A stretch of DNA of 36,604 nt, taken from NCBI GenBank assembly GCA_030651515.1, contig JAUSEO010000030.1, forward strand, positions 1 through 36,604, written 5' to 3'. Positions 22,723 through 30,211 of the stretch are shown here, one piece after another. This DNA comes from an archaeon. Its GTDB lineage: Archaea; Iainarchaeota; Iainarchaeia; Iainarchaeales; GW2011-AR10. The translations under genes and the position numbers were made by a program. The notes beneath the pieces were generated by a model. It saw only the letters and a program-made list of their open reading frames with translations, was not told where the DNA came from and did not search any database. Every line of letters starts with the position of its first letter. Position 1 is the first letter of the stretch.

Positions 22723-23321
22723 GTCAAGCTTTTCCTGCATTCCTGTTCGAACTTTTCAAGGGACTGGTAGTTTTTTGCAAGTTTTTTGTTTGCGCGTGCA
22801 AGGATTTCCCGTGCATATTCCTCAGTAAACAAAATCCTGTCTTCTTTTTTTGCAGGGCATGAAATGCGCTGCGTGCCTGTCAGTTCAAGGATGATTTTTC
22901 CTTCCTTTAATACCTGTATCCCGCCTCTTTTGATGCCGCATTTTTTCATTATTTCAAGGAGTTTTTCAGCGTTTTTTACTGTGCCTGTCCCGATGTGGAT
23001 AATGAATGGCTCCATTTTGAACCAGAGTTCCTCGGCTGATTTTTTGTTTAGTGCGGCCCATAGTTCGGGGAACTCGACTTCCCTGTGCCATTTTGCGTGA
23101 AACGCGGCTTCTTTTTTTGTTTCCTGTTCGTTCACCTTCAAAAGCACTATCCTCCCTGAGCACGTGCTTGAAGTGAAAAAGTTTTCCGCACCTGCAATGA
23201 AAGTGCACAAAGAAATTATCTGCGGGTCGGCTCTTTTTTTTTCAACTGCCTCAAAAAAGGTCTGGCAGTGCCGCTTCTTGACCATTGAGAACCTTGTGCT
23301 TGCTTTGTCCCGGGAAACCAA
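22719..23321 (-). CDS. tRNA wybutosine-synthesis protein 3 (TYW3/Taw3)
   Basis: A 200-aa methyltransferase-like protein of the TYW3 family, which methylates the wyosine precursor at G37 of tRNA-Phe. Key family segments are the N-terminal ENFFTSSTCSGRIVLL and the central MEPFIIHIGTGTVKNAEKLL followed by KRGGIQVL. The track begins at a TTG at 23330, directly abutting GGGGG. The in-frame TTG at 23321 has that GGGGG as a properly spaced ribosome site and is preferred; an ATG at 23285 would remove 12 residues. It is cotranscribed with thpR. Other wyosine enzymes are outside this window. Confidence 0.9.
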   Translation of the reverse strand: MVSRDKASTRFSMVKKRHCQTFFEAVEKKRADPQIISLCTFIAGAENFFTSSTCSGRIVLLKVNEQETKKEAAFHAKWHREVEFPELWAALNKKSAEELWFKMEPFIIHIGTGTVKNAEKLLEIMKKCGIKRGGIQVLKEGKIILELTGTQRISCPAKKEDRILFTEEYAREILARANKKLAKNYQSLEKFEQECRKSLT

Positions 23322-23372
23322 AAAAAACAACCCCCTATTTTATGTATACTTTTCTTTTTTTTCTTCAGGCAA

Positions 23373-23380
23373 TTTTTAAA
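23373..23380 (+). promoter_or_regulatory. TATA box of the secreted protein/elp3 operon
   Basis: TTTTTAAA lies 26-33 nt before the ATG at 23406, implying a leaderless transcript for the first gene of this four-gene plus-strand run. Confidence 0.45.
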
Positions 23381-23405
23381 CTCTTTTGGTGCGTTATTAC
23401 TTTTT

Positions 23406-24218
23406 ATGAAGCCATTGTTTAAAGCACTTGTTTTCCTGTTTTTTTTCTCTTTGCCCGTTTTTTTTGTTTCGGCTGAAGTGTCTCTTTTCGAGCCGGTTGA
23501 AACGCGTGTTTTTGACGGTGACAGCGTGGAACTTGGCTCGGCCGCATTTGGGGAAACCTTCAGGATTATTGCCTCAACTGAGTCCGGCTTTGAGGGGATA
23601 ACCTGGGACTCTCTTTCGGCGCAAGCTTTGGGCGCGGCTTCCATATGGGCTTTTGAGTCAGGCCACGAGAATGCAAAGAGGATTTTTTTGCAGGTGACCC
23701 TTCCAAAGGAAATGAAGGAAGGAATTTACGAGTTTGAGGTTAGTGCATCCAACTCTGCACTTTCATTCACTGAATCTTTTACTGCCCGCCTTGAAGTGCG
23801 CAGAAAACTGGTGAAAATAGCGGTTTCCGAATCAGAGCCGTCTTCCCCGGTTACTGTGAACGGCGTGAAAAAGTACCGGCTTACTTTTACCAATCCTTCA
23901 ATTGCACCCGAGTCGCTTGAAGTCGGGTCAAGCCTTCCGCTTGACTGGTTTTCCGGCAAAACCCTGGTTGTGCCGTCAAAAAAGACTGTCGAGGAAACGG
24001 TTGAGGTAAGGCCGCTTGTGCATGGCAAAAAGGATTTTTCTCTGCAGGTTGTTTCAGGGCAAAGCGGGGACACTGTTTCTTCTTTTGGCTTGGCAGTTGA
24101 ATCAACTCCGACTTTTGCCGGAAAATTTTCTTCTGTTGCATCTGGTTTTCCATTTTTTGCTCCGACTCTTTTCTCTGCATATTTTTTCACCGGTTTTGTG
24201 GGTTCTTTTTTTTCATAA
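23406..24218 (+). CDS. Secreted or membrane-anchored beta-sandwich protein
   Basis: A 270-aa protein with a strong signal peptide (MKPLFKALVFLFFFSLPVFFVSA). It has two beta-rich domains with alternating hydrophobic strands (about 24-130 and 130-235), and a hydrophobic, Phe-rich C-terminal segment (about 245-268) likely to anchor it. No cysteines lie in the ectodomain, unlike in the large DUF4215 protein. The strand pattern is reminiscent of CARDB/NEW3-like extracellular domains. I cannot name a family. It is followed 18 nt later by elp3, so the two are probably cotranscribed despite unrelated roles. Confidence 0.72.
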   Translation: MKPLFKALVFLFFFSLPVFFVSAEVSLFEPVETRVFDGDSVELGSAAFGETFRIIASTESGFEGITWDSLSAQALGAASIWAFESGHENAKRIFLQVTLPKEMKEGIYEFEVSASNSALSFTESFTARLEVRRKLVKIAVSESEPSSPVTVNGVKKYRLTFTNPSIAPESLEVGSSLPLDWFSGKTLVVPSKKTVEETVEVRPLVHGKKDFSLQVVSGQSGDTVSSFGLAVESTPTFAGKFSSVASGFPFFAPTLFSAYFFTGFVGSFFS

Positions 24219-24236
24219 ATCTGTGGTGGTGCCTGC

Positions 24237-25835
24237 TTGAAGCAAAGCGCAGCGTCAGTCATTCTTGAAGAAATAAGGTCCGGAAAGCTTTCCACCCAGT
24301 CTGAATTGAATAGTTTTCGGTTAAAGGTTTCGCGTGACTTTTCCCTTTCAAGCCTGCCGTCCAATGCTGAAATAATTTCTCTTGCGTCTTCTGCTGATAG
24401 AAAAAAATTCCGCGGCCTGCTTAGCATCAAGCCTACGCGCCGAAGTTCCGGGGTCACAGTGGTTGCAGTCATGACAAAGCCTGCTGGCTGTGTCGGAAAA
24501 TGCATTTTTTGCCCTTCTTCGCTGGTGCCTGGAAAAAAGACTCCAAAGAGTTATACTGGGCGTGAGCCTTCGACCATGCGCTCGATGATGTTCAACTATA
24601 ACCCTTACCTTGTTGTGCAGAACCGGCTTGAACAGTACATTGCTGCAAACAATTTTTCCCCAAAAATAGAGCTCATTTTGCAGGGTGGCACGTTTACTGC
24701 AGAGCCCTGGCATCGCCAGAAATATTTTGTCAAGCGCTGTTATGACGCGGTTCTTGGCTTTACTGCAAAAAATTTTTTGGAAGCAAAAAAACTCCTTGAG
24801 TCTTCAAGCCGCCGTGTTGTTGGATTGACGATTGAGACCCGGCCTGACTGGTGCATGGAGAAAGAAATCAACCGTATGCTTTTTCTTGGTGCAACGCGTG
24901 TTGAGCTTGGAGTACAGGTCCTCGATGACGGGGTTTACAAAAAAAACGTGCGCGGGCACCTGGTGAAAGATGTTGTAAAGTCAACTTGCCTTCTGCGCGA
25001 CTCGGCGTTCAAGGTTTGTTATCATCTCATGCCAGGTTTGTATGGTTCAACTCCTGAAATTGACTTGGATTCTTTCAGGCAGGTTTTTTCCGGCCCTGAC
25101 TTTAGGCCTGACATGGTGAAAATTTATCCATGCCTTGTCATAAAGGGCACGCCTCTTTACAGGCTGTGGGCGCAGGGGAAGTTTGAACCACTTTGCACTG
25201 AAGAGGCGGCTGACATGATAGTTGAACTAAAAAAAGCCATTCCGCCCTATGTGAGAATCATGCGCATTCAGCGCGACATTCCCTCAACGCTGGTTGATGG
25301 TGGCGTGAAAAAAACGAATTTGCGCCAGATTGTTGAAGAAAAAATGAAGAAAAAGGGGCTTAAATGCAGGTGCATCAGGTGCAGGGAAGCGGGGCTGAAT
25401 GCTTTGCGTGGAAATTTTTCTTTTTCAGAGCCGGAACTCTGTAGGCTTGACTATGAAGCCGGGGGTGGAAGAGAGGTTTTTTTGTCGTTTGAGGACAAGA
25501 AAAACGATTTGCTTTATTCTTTTTGCAGGTTCCGCGTGCCGCACGCACCGTTCAGGAAGGAAATCACTGCCAAAACAGGCCTTGTTCGGGAACTGCACGT
25601 GTATTCAACAGCTCTTGCGCTTGGTGAAACGCCTGGCGAGTCTGACTTTCAGCACAAAGGCCTTGGCACCCGCCTTGTAAAGGAAGCCGAAAGAATGGCT
25701 ATTGAAGAGTTCAATTTGGAGAAAATGGTGATAATTTCAGGCCTAGGGGTCCGGGAATTTTACCAAAAAAAACTGGGTTACAAGCCTGACGGGGCGTACA
25801 TGTCAAAGAACCTGAAAAAACCACTCAATTTATAA
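24237..25835 (+). CDS. elp3: Elp3: tRNA U34 radical SAM / acetyltransferase
   Basis: A 532-aa Elp3, which modifies the wobble uridine of tRNA with acetyl-CoA-derived groups. The radical SAM Fe-S motif is CVGKCIFC (C85, C89, C92). Around it are KPTRRSSGV, SYTGREPSTMRS, LILQGGTFTAEPW and IETRPDWC, all typical. A zinc-binding cluster (KCRCIRCRE) sits in the linker. A C-terminal GNAT domain contains the acetyl-CoA loop HKGLGTRLVKEAERMA and a YQKKLGYK end. The start is TTG with GGTGGTG just upstream. The Fe-S loop is shorter than the CPHGxC form I know in other archaeal Elp3 proteins. The protein likely works alone, as in other archaea. Confidence 0.95.
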   Translation: MKQSAASVILEEIRSGKLSTQSELNSFRLKVSRDFSLSSLPSNAEIISLASSADRKKFRGLLSIKPTRRSSGVTVVAVMTKPAGCVGKCIFCPSSLVPGKKTPKSYTGREPSTMRSMMFNYNPYLVVQNRLEQYIAANNFSPKIELILQGGTFTAEPWHRQKYFVKRCYDAVLGFTAKNFLEAKKLLESSSRRVVGLTIETRPDWCMEKEINRMLFLGATRVELGVQVLDDGVYKKNVRGHLVKDVVKSTCLLRDSAFKVCYHLMPGLYGSTPEIDLDSFRQVFSGPDFRPDMVKIYPCLVIKGTPLYRLWAQGKFEPLCTEEAADMIVELKKAIPPYVRIMRIQRDIPSTLVDGGVKKTNLRQIVEEKMKKKGLKCRCIRCREAGLNALRGNFSFSEPELCRLDYEAGGGREVFLSFEDKKNDLLYSFCRFRVPHAPFRKEITAKTGLVRELHVYSTALALGETPGESDFQHKGLGTRLVKEAERMAIEEFNLEKMVIISGLGVREFYQKKLGYKPDGAYMSKNLKKPLNL

Positions 25836-25838
25836 ATA
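25829..25838 (+). promoter_or_regulatory. TATA box of the 115-aa gene, overlapping the elp3 stop
   Basis: TTTATAAATA lies 21-30 nt before the ATG at 25859, and the palindrome ATATAATTATAT (25841-25852) sits between it and the start. This indicates an internal leaderless promoter, possibly with an operator. Confidence 0.45.
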
Positions 25839-25858
25839 TTATATAATTATATATCATT

Positions 25859-26206
25859 ATGGATAAGGTTTTTATCGCAAGTTTGGGTGTCGGAAAGGGC
25901 ACATGGGGCCATGTTGCAAGGATTATTTCTGACCAGGAATTTGACAAAAGGCTGCTTATTGCCACTGAATGGGTGAAGGAAAACTTTGTCCCCCCCAAGG
26001 AATGCGAATGGATTCTGATTAACAACCGCGCTGGCTTTGACGTCATAAAAGATGAAATAAAGTCCAAGCTCCCCAAGGGTGAGTTTTTGGTTTCACTTGT
26101 TTCAGGTTCTGGAAAAGAACACATGGCACTCATTGCGGCTTTCAGGGAAATCGGCGTTGACTACAAGCTTGTTACCCTGACTGGTGACGGCGTCAAATAC
26201 TACTAG
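25859..26206 (+). CDS. Small Rossmann-like protein, possibly CARF-related
   Basis: A 115-aa protein with a first strand and glycine-rich turn (VFIASLGVGKGTWGHV) and a late LVSLVSGSGKEHMALIAAF helix start. This resembles the nucleotide-pocket pattern of CARF-like Rossmann domains, where a (S/T)GGTK-like turn precedes a helix rich in small residues. The resemblance is by eye and could be misleading. There is no effector domain in the same chain. It is followed 19 nt later by a membrane-anchored nuclease-like gene with its own ribosome site, so the two are probably cotranscribed. No CRISPR array or cas gene is present in the window. Confidence 0.65.
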   Translation: MDKVFIASLGVGKGTWGHVARIISDQEFDKRLLIATEWVKENFVPPKECEWILINNRAGFDVIKDEIKSKLPKGEFLVSLVSGSGKEHMALIAAFREIGVDYKLVTLTGDGVKYY

Positions 26207-26225
26207 GCAAAAGGGGTTATTTTTT

Positions 26226-26594
26226 TTGGCAGACCTGGTCCTCCTTGTCCTGCTCTCCCTGGCAATGCTTCTTGGAATTGCCGCTTTTTTTCTCCTGCAA
26301 AAAATTTCTGTGCTTGAACAAAAAATTTCCAGCCTGTTGTTTGACAAGTCAAGTTCTGCCGTGCGGTTTGGAAAAATGTCAGAGCAATTAATGCCTTTTT
26401 CCGGCAGGACTCCTTTTGCTCCTGAAAATTTCCGCTTCATTGGAGCGCCTATTGACGGCATTGCCTTTGAAGACGACAGGATTGTTTTTTGCGAGTTCAA
26501 GTCCGGTGGCGCTGTCCTTTCGGAGCGGCAGAAAAAAATCAAGAAACTGGTTGAAGAAAAAAAAGTGCGCTGGGAAGAAGTCAGGCTTTCCTAG
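26226..26594 (+). CDS. Membrane-anchored endonuclease-like protein (Holliday-resolvase-related)
   Basis: A 122-aa protein with one N-terminal transmembrane helix (about residues 2-24), a short coil, and a small PD-(D/E)XK-like core: RFIGAPIDGIAFEDDRIVFCEFKSG, holding a candidate catalytic Asp and an ExK pair, then SERQKKIKKLVEEKKV. This matches the family annotated as predicted secreted endonucleases distantly related to archaeal Holliday junction resolvase. The real start is the TTG at 26226, with GGGGT eight nucleotides upstream; the track's extension overlaps the preceding gene. Topology decides whether the nuclease faces in or out, which cannot be told here. It overlaps the end of the convergent Pelota gene by 4 nt. 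Confidence 0.8.
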   Translation: MADLVLLVLLSLAMLLGIAAFFLLQKISVLEQKISSLLFDKSSSAVRFGKMSEQLMPFSGRTPFAPENFRFIGAPIDGIAFEDDRIVFCEFKSGGAVLSERQKKIKKLVEEKKVRWEEVRLS

Positions 26595-27634
26595 TAATTC
26601 ATCCTGTAACGCAACAGGCACGCGGTTCCGCCAAGGCCGCTGAGTTTTTTCCCTGCCTCTGTTTTTGAAGAAAGTATGTGGATTTTTCCGCCGTTTTGCT
26701 CCACCATTGCCAGGAGTTCTTCTGCGTGCTTCCTGTTTTTCAAAAGGTAATCATCGCTTAAGAGAAAGTGTTCGACTGCGCCTGCCTGGATTGCTTTTTC
26801 AGAGTCTTGTGAACCAACCACTGCCATGCCGCTTCCGCGTCCCAGTTCTTCAAGGATTTTTTCCACAAGCTTTGTTTCTTTTGCCAGTTGTGACTGTGCA
26901 ATTATTTCCTCTATTGCACCGCTTTTTATAAGCTCGTTTAATCCTGTCACTCCGACTGAGTCAGTGTGCAGGTAAAAGGCTGGGAGTTTTATCCTCTTGT
27001 CTTCGAGAAATTTTTTGAAATTGTCTTTTGTAAAGCCCGGGCCTGCAAAAATTATTTTTTGTGGTGCTTCTTCAACCACTTTTTTTGCTATTGTTTCAAA
27101 GAAAACGTCTTTTTTTTCCTGGGTGAAAAACATTTTCCCGCTTTTTTGCGACCGTATGCGCGCCTTTGTCTCAAAACCCTTTTCTGCAAGCAATGCGATT
27201 TCTGCTTCCTCGTCATCAAGCACTACGATGAGTGTTTTTCCTCTTCCTGAAGCCTGTTTGGCTTCTTCGAGTCGTTCAACCTGGTAATTTTTGAGGGCTT
27301 TTTTTTTCACAAGGGTTTCTTTTGAGGGAAAAATCTCAAGTGAGTGGTGTGCCTTCATTTCCACCAGTTCAACCGGCTTTCCACCTACTATTACCCCAAG
27401 TACCCTTAGGTGCCCGCTTGACTCGTGGAATTCTATGCGCTCTGCCTCGATTTCGTAGTAAACGTTTTCCTTGGTTACCTCCATGCCTTCCTCTTTGGGC
27501 TTTATTTTTCTCTCAGTCTTAGCGCACACCACGTCCTGCGGCTCAATTATTCTTTCCAGGTGCCACAGGTCATCCATGTTGTCCGGCACGACCTCGAAAA
27601 AATTGTTTTTCCTGTCAATCTTCAAAATGCGCAT
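26591..27634 (-). CDS. pelA: Pelota (Dom34/aPelota) ribosome rescue factor
   Basis: A 347-aa archaeal Pelota, which enters stalled ribosomes with an EF1alpha-like GTPase and, with ABCE1, promotes subunit release. The N-terminal Sm-like domain carries PDNMDDLWHLERII and GGKPVELVEMKAHHSLEI. The central domain holds KTLIVVLDDEEAEIALL and IIFAGPGFTKDNF. The C-terminal eL30-like domain includes AVEHFLLSDDYLL and ends with GLGGTACLLRYRM. Length and motifs are typical. The gene is monocistronic, convergent with the nuclease-like gene and divergent from the surface-protein gene at 27758. Confidence 0.95.
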   Translation of the reverse strand: MRILKIDRKNNFFEVVPDNMDDLWHLERIIEPQDVVCAKTERKIKPKEEGMEVTKENVYYEIEAERIEFHESSGHLRVLGVIVGGKPVELVEMKAHHSLEIFPSKETLVKKKALKNYQVERLEEAKQASGRGKTLIVVLDDEEAEIALLAEKGFETKARIRSQKSGKMFFTQEKKDVFFETIAKKVVEEAPQKIIFAGPGFTKDNFKKFLEDKRIKLPAFYLHTDSVGVTGLNELIKSGAIEEIIAQSQLAKETKLVEKILEELGRGSGMAVVGSQDSEKAIQAGAVEHFLLSDDYLLKNRKHAEELLAMVEQNGGKIHILSSKTEAGKKLSGLGGTACLLRYRMNY

Positions 27635-27757
27635 AAAAACCGCTCATTGAGCCAATAAAGCCTAAAAGAGTTAAAATACCCTCTCTGGAAAGCATTTAAA
27701 AAAAGAATTATGTTTAAGTATTTGGGCTTTTTTTGTGCCTAAGTGGGGGTAACTTTA

Positions 27758-28711
27758 ATGGTTTTTGGAAAATTTTTTGGAAGAATTTTTTTAATCATGG
27801 TTTTTTCAGTTATTGGCTCTTTTAGTGCTTTTGCCCTTGCATGCGGCGACACAATTGCAACTGACGCCATTCTCACAGAAGACCTCCTTAACTGCCCCGC
27901 AGATGGAATCACCGTTGGCGCAGACAATGTAACGCTTGACTGCCAGGGGCATAAAATAACTGGAAACGGAGACGGCTCTGGAATAGTTATTGTAGGCGTT
28001 AAAAGGACGTCTGTGGAGAATTGCTTTGTTGAGAATTTTTCAAACGGGTTTTATCTTGAAGCAACGAAAGAAAATAATTTAACCAATAATGTCATGCGGT
28101 ACAATGATAGTGGAATCTCTTTGTCTACAAGGAGCAACTACAATCTGGTTTCAGATAACCTTGCCGAAAACAACATTAACGGGTTTGAACTGTCTGGTAT
28201 AGGTCTAAACCATAACCTGGTTACCCGTAACACAGCCATAAACAACAATGTCGGTTTTTTTTCAAATGGCAGAAATAATCAGGATAATAATTACACTTAC
28301 AACCGTTCTTTTTCTAACCAATATGGGTTTATTGTGGGTGCTTGGGCATATTTTTCTGGGCCTAATGAGATATCTTCAAATGTAATTGCCAATAATTCAA
28401 AGGCCGGTATAAAAGTAAAAAATGCAATCCGGAATTTGGTTTATAATAATCTTGTTAGAAACCAGATTAACGCCACTCAAGAGAATGCCACGACTTTTTG
28501 GAATATCCAAAAAACGCCCGGGATTAATATAGTTGGTGGTCCATTCTTGGGCGGAAACTACTGGTCAGATTATAGGGGGCTTGACCTGAATGACGACGGT
28601 TTAGGTGATACCGAGGTTCCCTACGATTCCAATGGGCAAATACCGCATGATGGAGATATGTTGCCACTCGTCAGCCGAATACCGATGATAGTCCCGCCAA
28701 GGATACCATAA
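27758..28711 (+). CDS. Secreted right-handed beta-helix protein (NosD-like repeats)
   Basis: A 317-aa secreted protein. The ATG at 27758, after a GGGGG ribosome site, gives the signal peptide MVFGKFFGRIFLIMVFSVIGSFSAFA; the track start at 27743 is a GTG in the leader. An opening domain has a Cys pair (ALACGD...LLNCPADG) and leads into a parallel beta-helix built of NosD/CASH repeats, with many Asn ladders such as NNLTNNVMRYND. It ends with the classical GNYWSDYRGLDLNDDGLGD motif of archaeal surface NosD proteins. No C-terminal anchor is evident, so it may be released or held by partners. It probably binds or processes surface glycans; the substrate is unknown. Confidence 0.88.
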   Translation: MVFGKFFGRIFLIMVFSVIGSFSAFALACGDTIATDAILTEDLLNCPADGITVGADNVTLDCQGHKITGNGDGSGIVIVGVKRTSVENCFVENFSNGFYLEATKENNLTNNVMRYNDSGISLSTRSNYNLVSDNLAENNINGFELSGIGLNHNLVTRNTAINNNVGFFSNGRNNQDNNYTYNRSFSNQYGFIVGAWAYFSGPNEISSNVIANNSKAGIKVKNAIRNLVYNNLVRNQINATQENATTFWNIQKTPGINIVGGPFLGGNYWSDYRGLDLNDDGLGDTEVPYDSNGQIPHDGDMLPLVSRIPMIVPPRIP

Positions 28712-28738
28712 CGGGTTTTGTTGAAACTCTCGTTTTGC

Positions 28739-28792
28739 TAAAATAAAAGTTATGCCAGTTTACGGGGTTTCAGCCATAACTTCCTTATTTTA
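28739..28792. other. Strong imperfect hairpin between two surface-protein genes
   Basis: The two arms, TAAAATAA-AAGTTATG and CATAACTT-CC-TTATTTTA, pair over 16 bp with only a 2-nt bulge, enclosing a 20-nt loop. It lies in the 140-nt gap between two plus-strand genes. It is not followed by a U-run typical of a simple terminator, although the second arm is itself U-rich. It could be a terminator, an RNA-processing site or a protein-binding site. Confidence 0.5.
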
Positions 28793-28820
28793 TTTTGCAG
28801 CCAGTGGCTCACTCAAATTA

Positions 28821-28829
28821 TTATATATG
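28821..28829 (+). promoter_or_regulatory. TATA box of the pilin-like adhesin gene
   Basis: TTATATATG lies 23-31 nt before the ATG at 28852, with no ribosome site in between. The transcript is probably leaderless and separate from the upstream beta-helix gene. Confidence 0.5.
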
Positions 28830-28851
28830 TTAATCTTTTACTTAATATTGG

Positions 28852-30168
28852 ATGTTTTCCAAGAAAGGGCAGGGCGCGCTTGAATTATTGCTTTTAATCG
28901 GTGGGGCAGTACTGGTTTCAGTTATCGCTATAACCATAATTACTTCTGCAAGCGAACCGGCCGGCCAGCAGACAACAGGGAATTCTGCAGAAGCCATTTG
29001 CAGGACAAGGGGAATCGGTGGCCCATCCAGCTGCACTGGCCAAGTTACCATAAATAAGCGGGTTTTTGAGTGTAAGATTGACCCGCCAGGCAGTGGGCAA
29101 TGCACAGCTTCTTTTGGGGAAGAGGCAGGGGAATGCGGTGATGGCAAGTTGAATCCCGGGGAAGACTGTGATGGCAGTGAGTTTAATAGCGCTACTTGTT
29201 TGTCTGTTACCCAAAATGAGGATCCGCCCAGGGACGGGTCAATAGAGTGTTTTCCTCCTGAGGCCATAAACGGGTGTAACTTTGACATTTCTGACTGCAC
29301 CTGTGGAGATGGCATTAAAAATGGTGGCGATGACTGTGATGGAATTGATTTGGGTGGAGAAAATTGTTACAATCTTACTAGAAAAGACGGCGAGCTTGGT
29401 TGTTATCCTCCTGGCACTCTAAATACTTTTTGCACGTTTGATACTTCTGGCTGCAACATTGACATAGTCTGCGGTGATGGAAAAATTGGTTCTAGCGAGC
29501 AGTGTGATGATGGTGAACAGCCTCCGGATAATGGTGATGGTTGTAGCTCAACTTGCCAACTTGAGGTAAATTATTTCTGCCAAGGAGAGCCAAGCGAGTG
29601 TGGCCTAGAAGTAGATAGTTGTATTCCTCTGAGTGGAAGTGGAACTAACATTTATTTCCTAACGCAAGATGTGAGTACCCCGGATGCATACAGCTACTGC
29701 TTTTCAATAGCCTCACCTGGTATAACACTTGACTGCAAAGGCAACACCATTAATGGTGGATCAAGTGATGAAGGTGGAATAAGAGTTAATAGTACTGCTT
29801 CAAACTCGGTTGTAAGGAACTGTGACATAATTGCCGAGGGTTCTTTTAACGGTATTCAGGTTAGAGGAAACTCTAGAGAAAACGCTTCAAATGTCAAGTT
29901 GGAAAACAATACTATACATGTTAATGGCACCGGGAAAGCCATATTTTTGGAATCATATGTTACTAATGCCCTGCTTATCGGAAACGACGTGTGTGGTGGA
30001 ACCACAGACAAGTCAATCGTCATAAACAATGCGGGCAATCCGCAGGGCCAGTCCTCTGGTAATACATGTGCTGTGGATTTTTGCAGCCACGGTAACCCAA
30101 ACAGCGGGGTTTGCAAGAATATTGTAGGCGATAATGGCAACAACGACTGCGACCTTCAATGTCCATGA
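28852..30168 (+). CDS. Pilin-signal adhesin: class III signal peptide, DUF4215 repeats, beta-helix
   Basis: A 438-aa surface protein. The N-terminus KKGQGALELLLLIGGAVLV is an archaeal class III (type IV prepilin-like) signal: cleavage is expected between G and Q, and a Glu stands at +5 of the mature chain. Residues about 90-235 contain cysteine-rich repeats of the DUF4215 type (CGDGKLNPGEDCDG, CGDGIKNGGDDCDG, CDDGEQPPDNGDGCSSTC). The C-terminal 180 residues or so are a beta-helix with CASH-like turns (GITLDCKGNTINGG, SNSVVRNCDI). It is thus a pilin-type anchor carrying a disulfide-rich stalk and a beta-helix head. It probably needs a prepilin peptidase and a secretion ATPase such as the one at 20.4 kb. 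Confidence 0.87.
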   Translation: MFSKKGQGALELLLLIGGAVLVSVIAITIITSASEPAGQQTTGNSAEAICRTRGIGGPSSCTGQVTINKRVFECKIDPPGSGQCTASFGEEAGECGDGKLNPGEDCDGSEFNSATCLSVTQNEDPPRDGSIECFPPEAINGCNFDISDCTCGDGIKNGGDDCDGIDLGGENCYNLTRKDGELGCYPPGTLNTFCTFDTSGCNIDIVCGDGKIGSSEQCDDGEQPPDNGDGCSSTCQLEVNYFCQGEPSECGLEVDSCIPLSGSGTNIYFLTQDVSTPDAYSYCFSIASPGITLDCKGNTINGGSSDEGGIRVNSTASNSVVRNCDIIAEGSFNGIQVRGNSRENASNVKLENNTIHVNGTGKAIFLESYVTNALLIGNDVCGGTTDKSIVINNAGNPQGQSSGNTCAVDFCSHGNPNSGVCKNIVGDNGNNDCDLQCP

Positions 30169-30211
30169 CTTTTCCTTTTTTTAACCCTTTTTCTCTGGAA
30201 TTTTCTTTAAC

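Noticed and set aside
23726-24505. 259-aa minus-strand ORF
   Set aside because: Antisense to the secreted protein gene and the elp3 start; no domain and no promoter.
25859-26594. CRISPR-associated locus
   Set aside because: No repeat array and no recognisable cas gene is present; the CARF-like impression alone is insufficient.
28739-28792. Integron attC site
   Set aside because: The dyad has GTTATG...CATAAC polarity, the opposite of the outer AAC...GTT boxes expected, and no integrase gene is visible.
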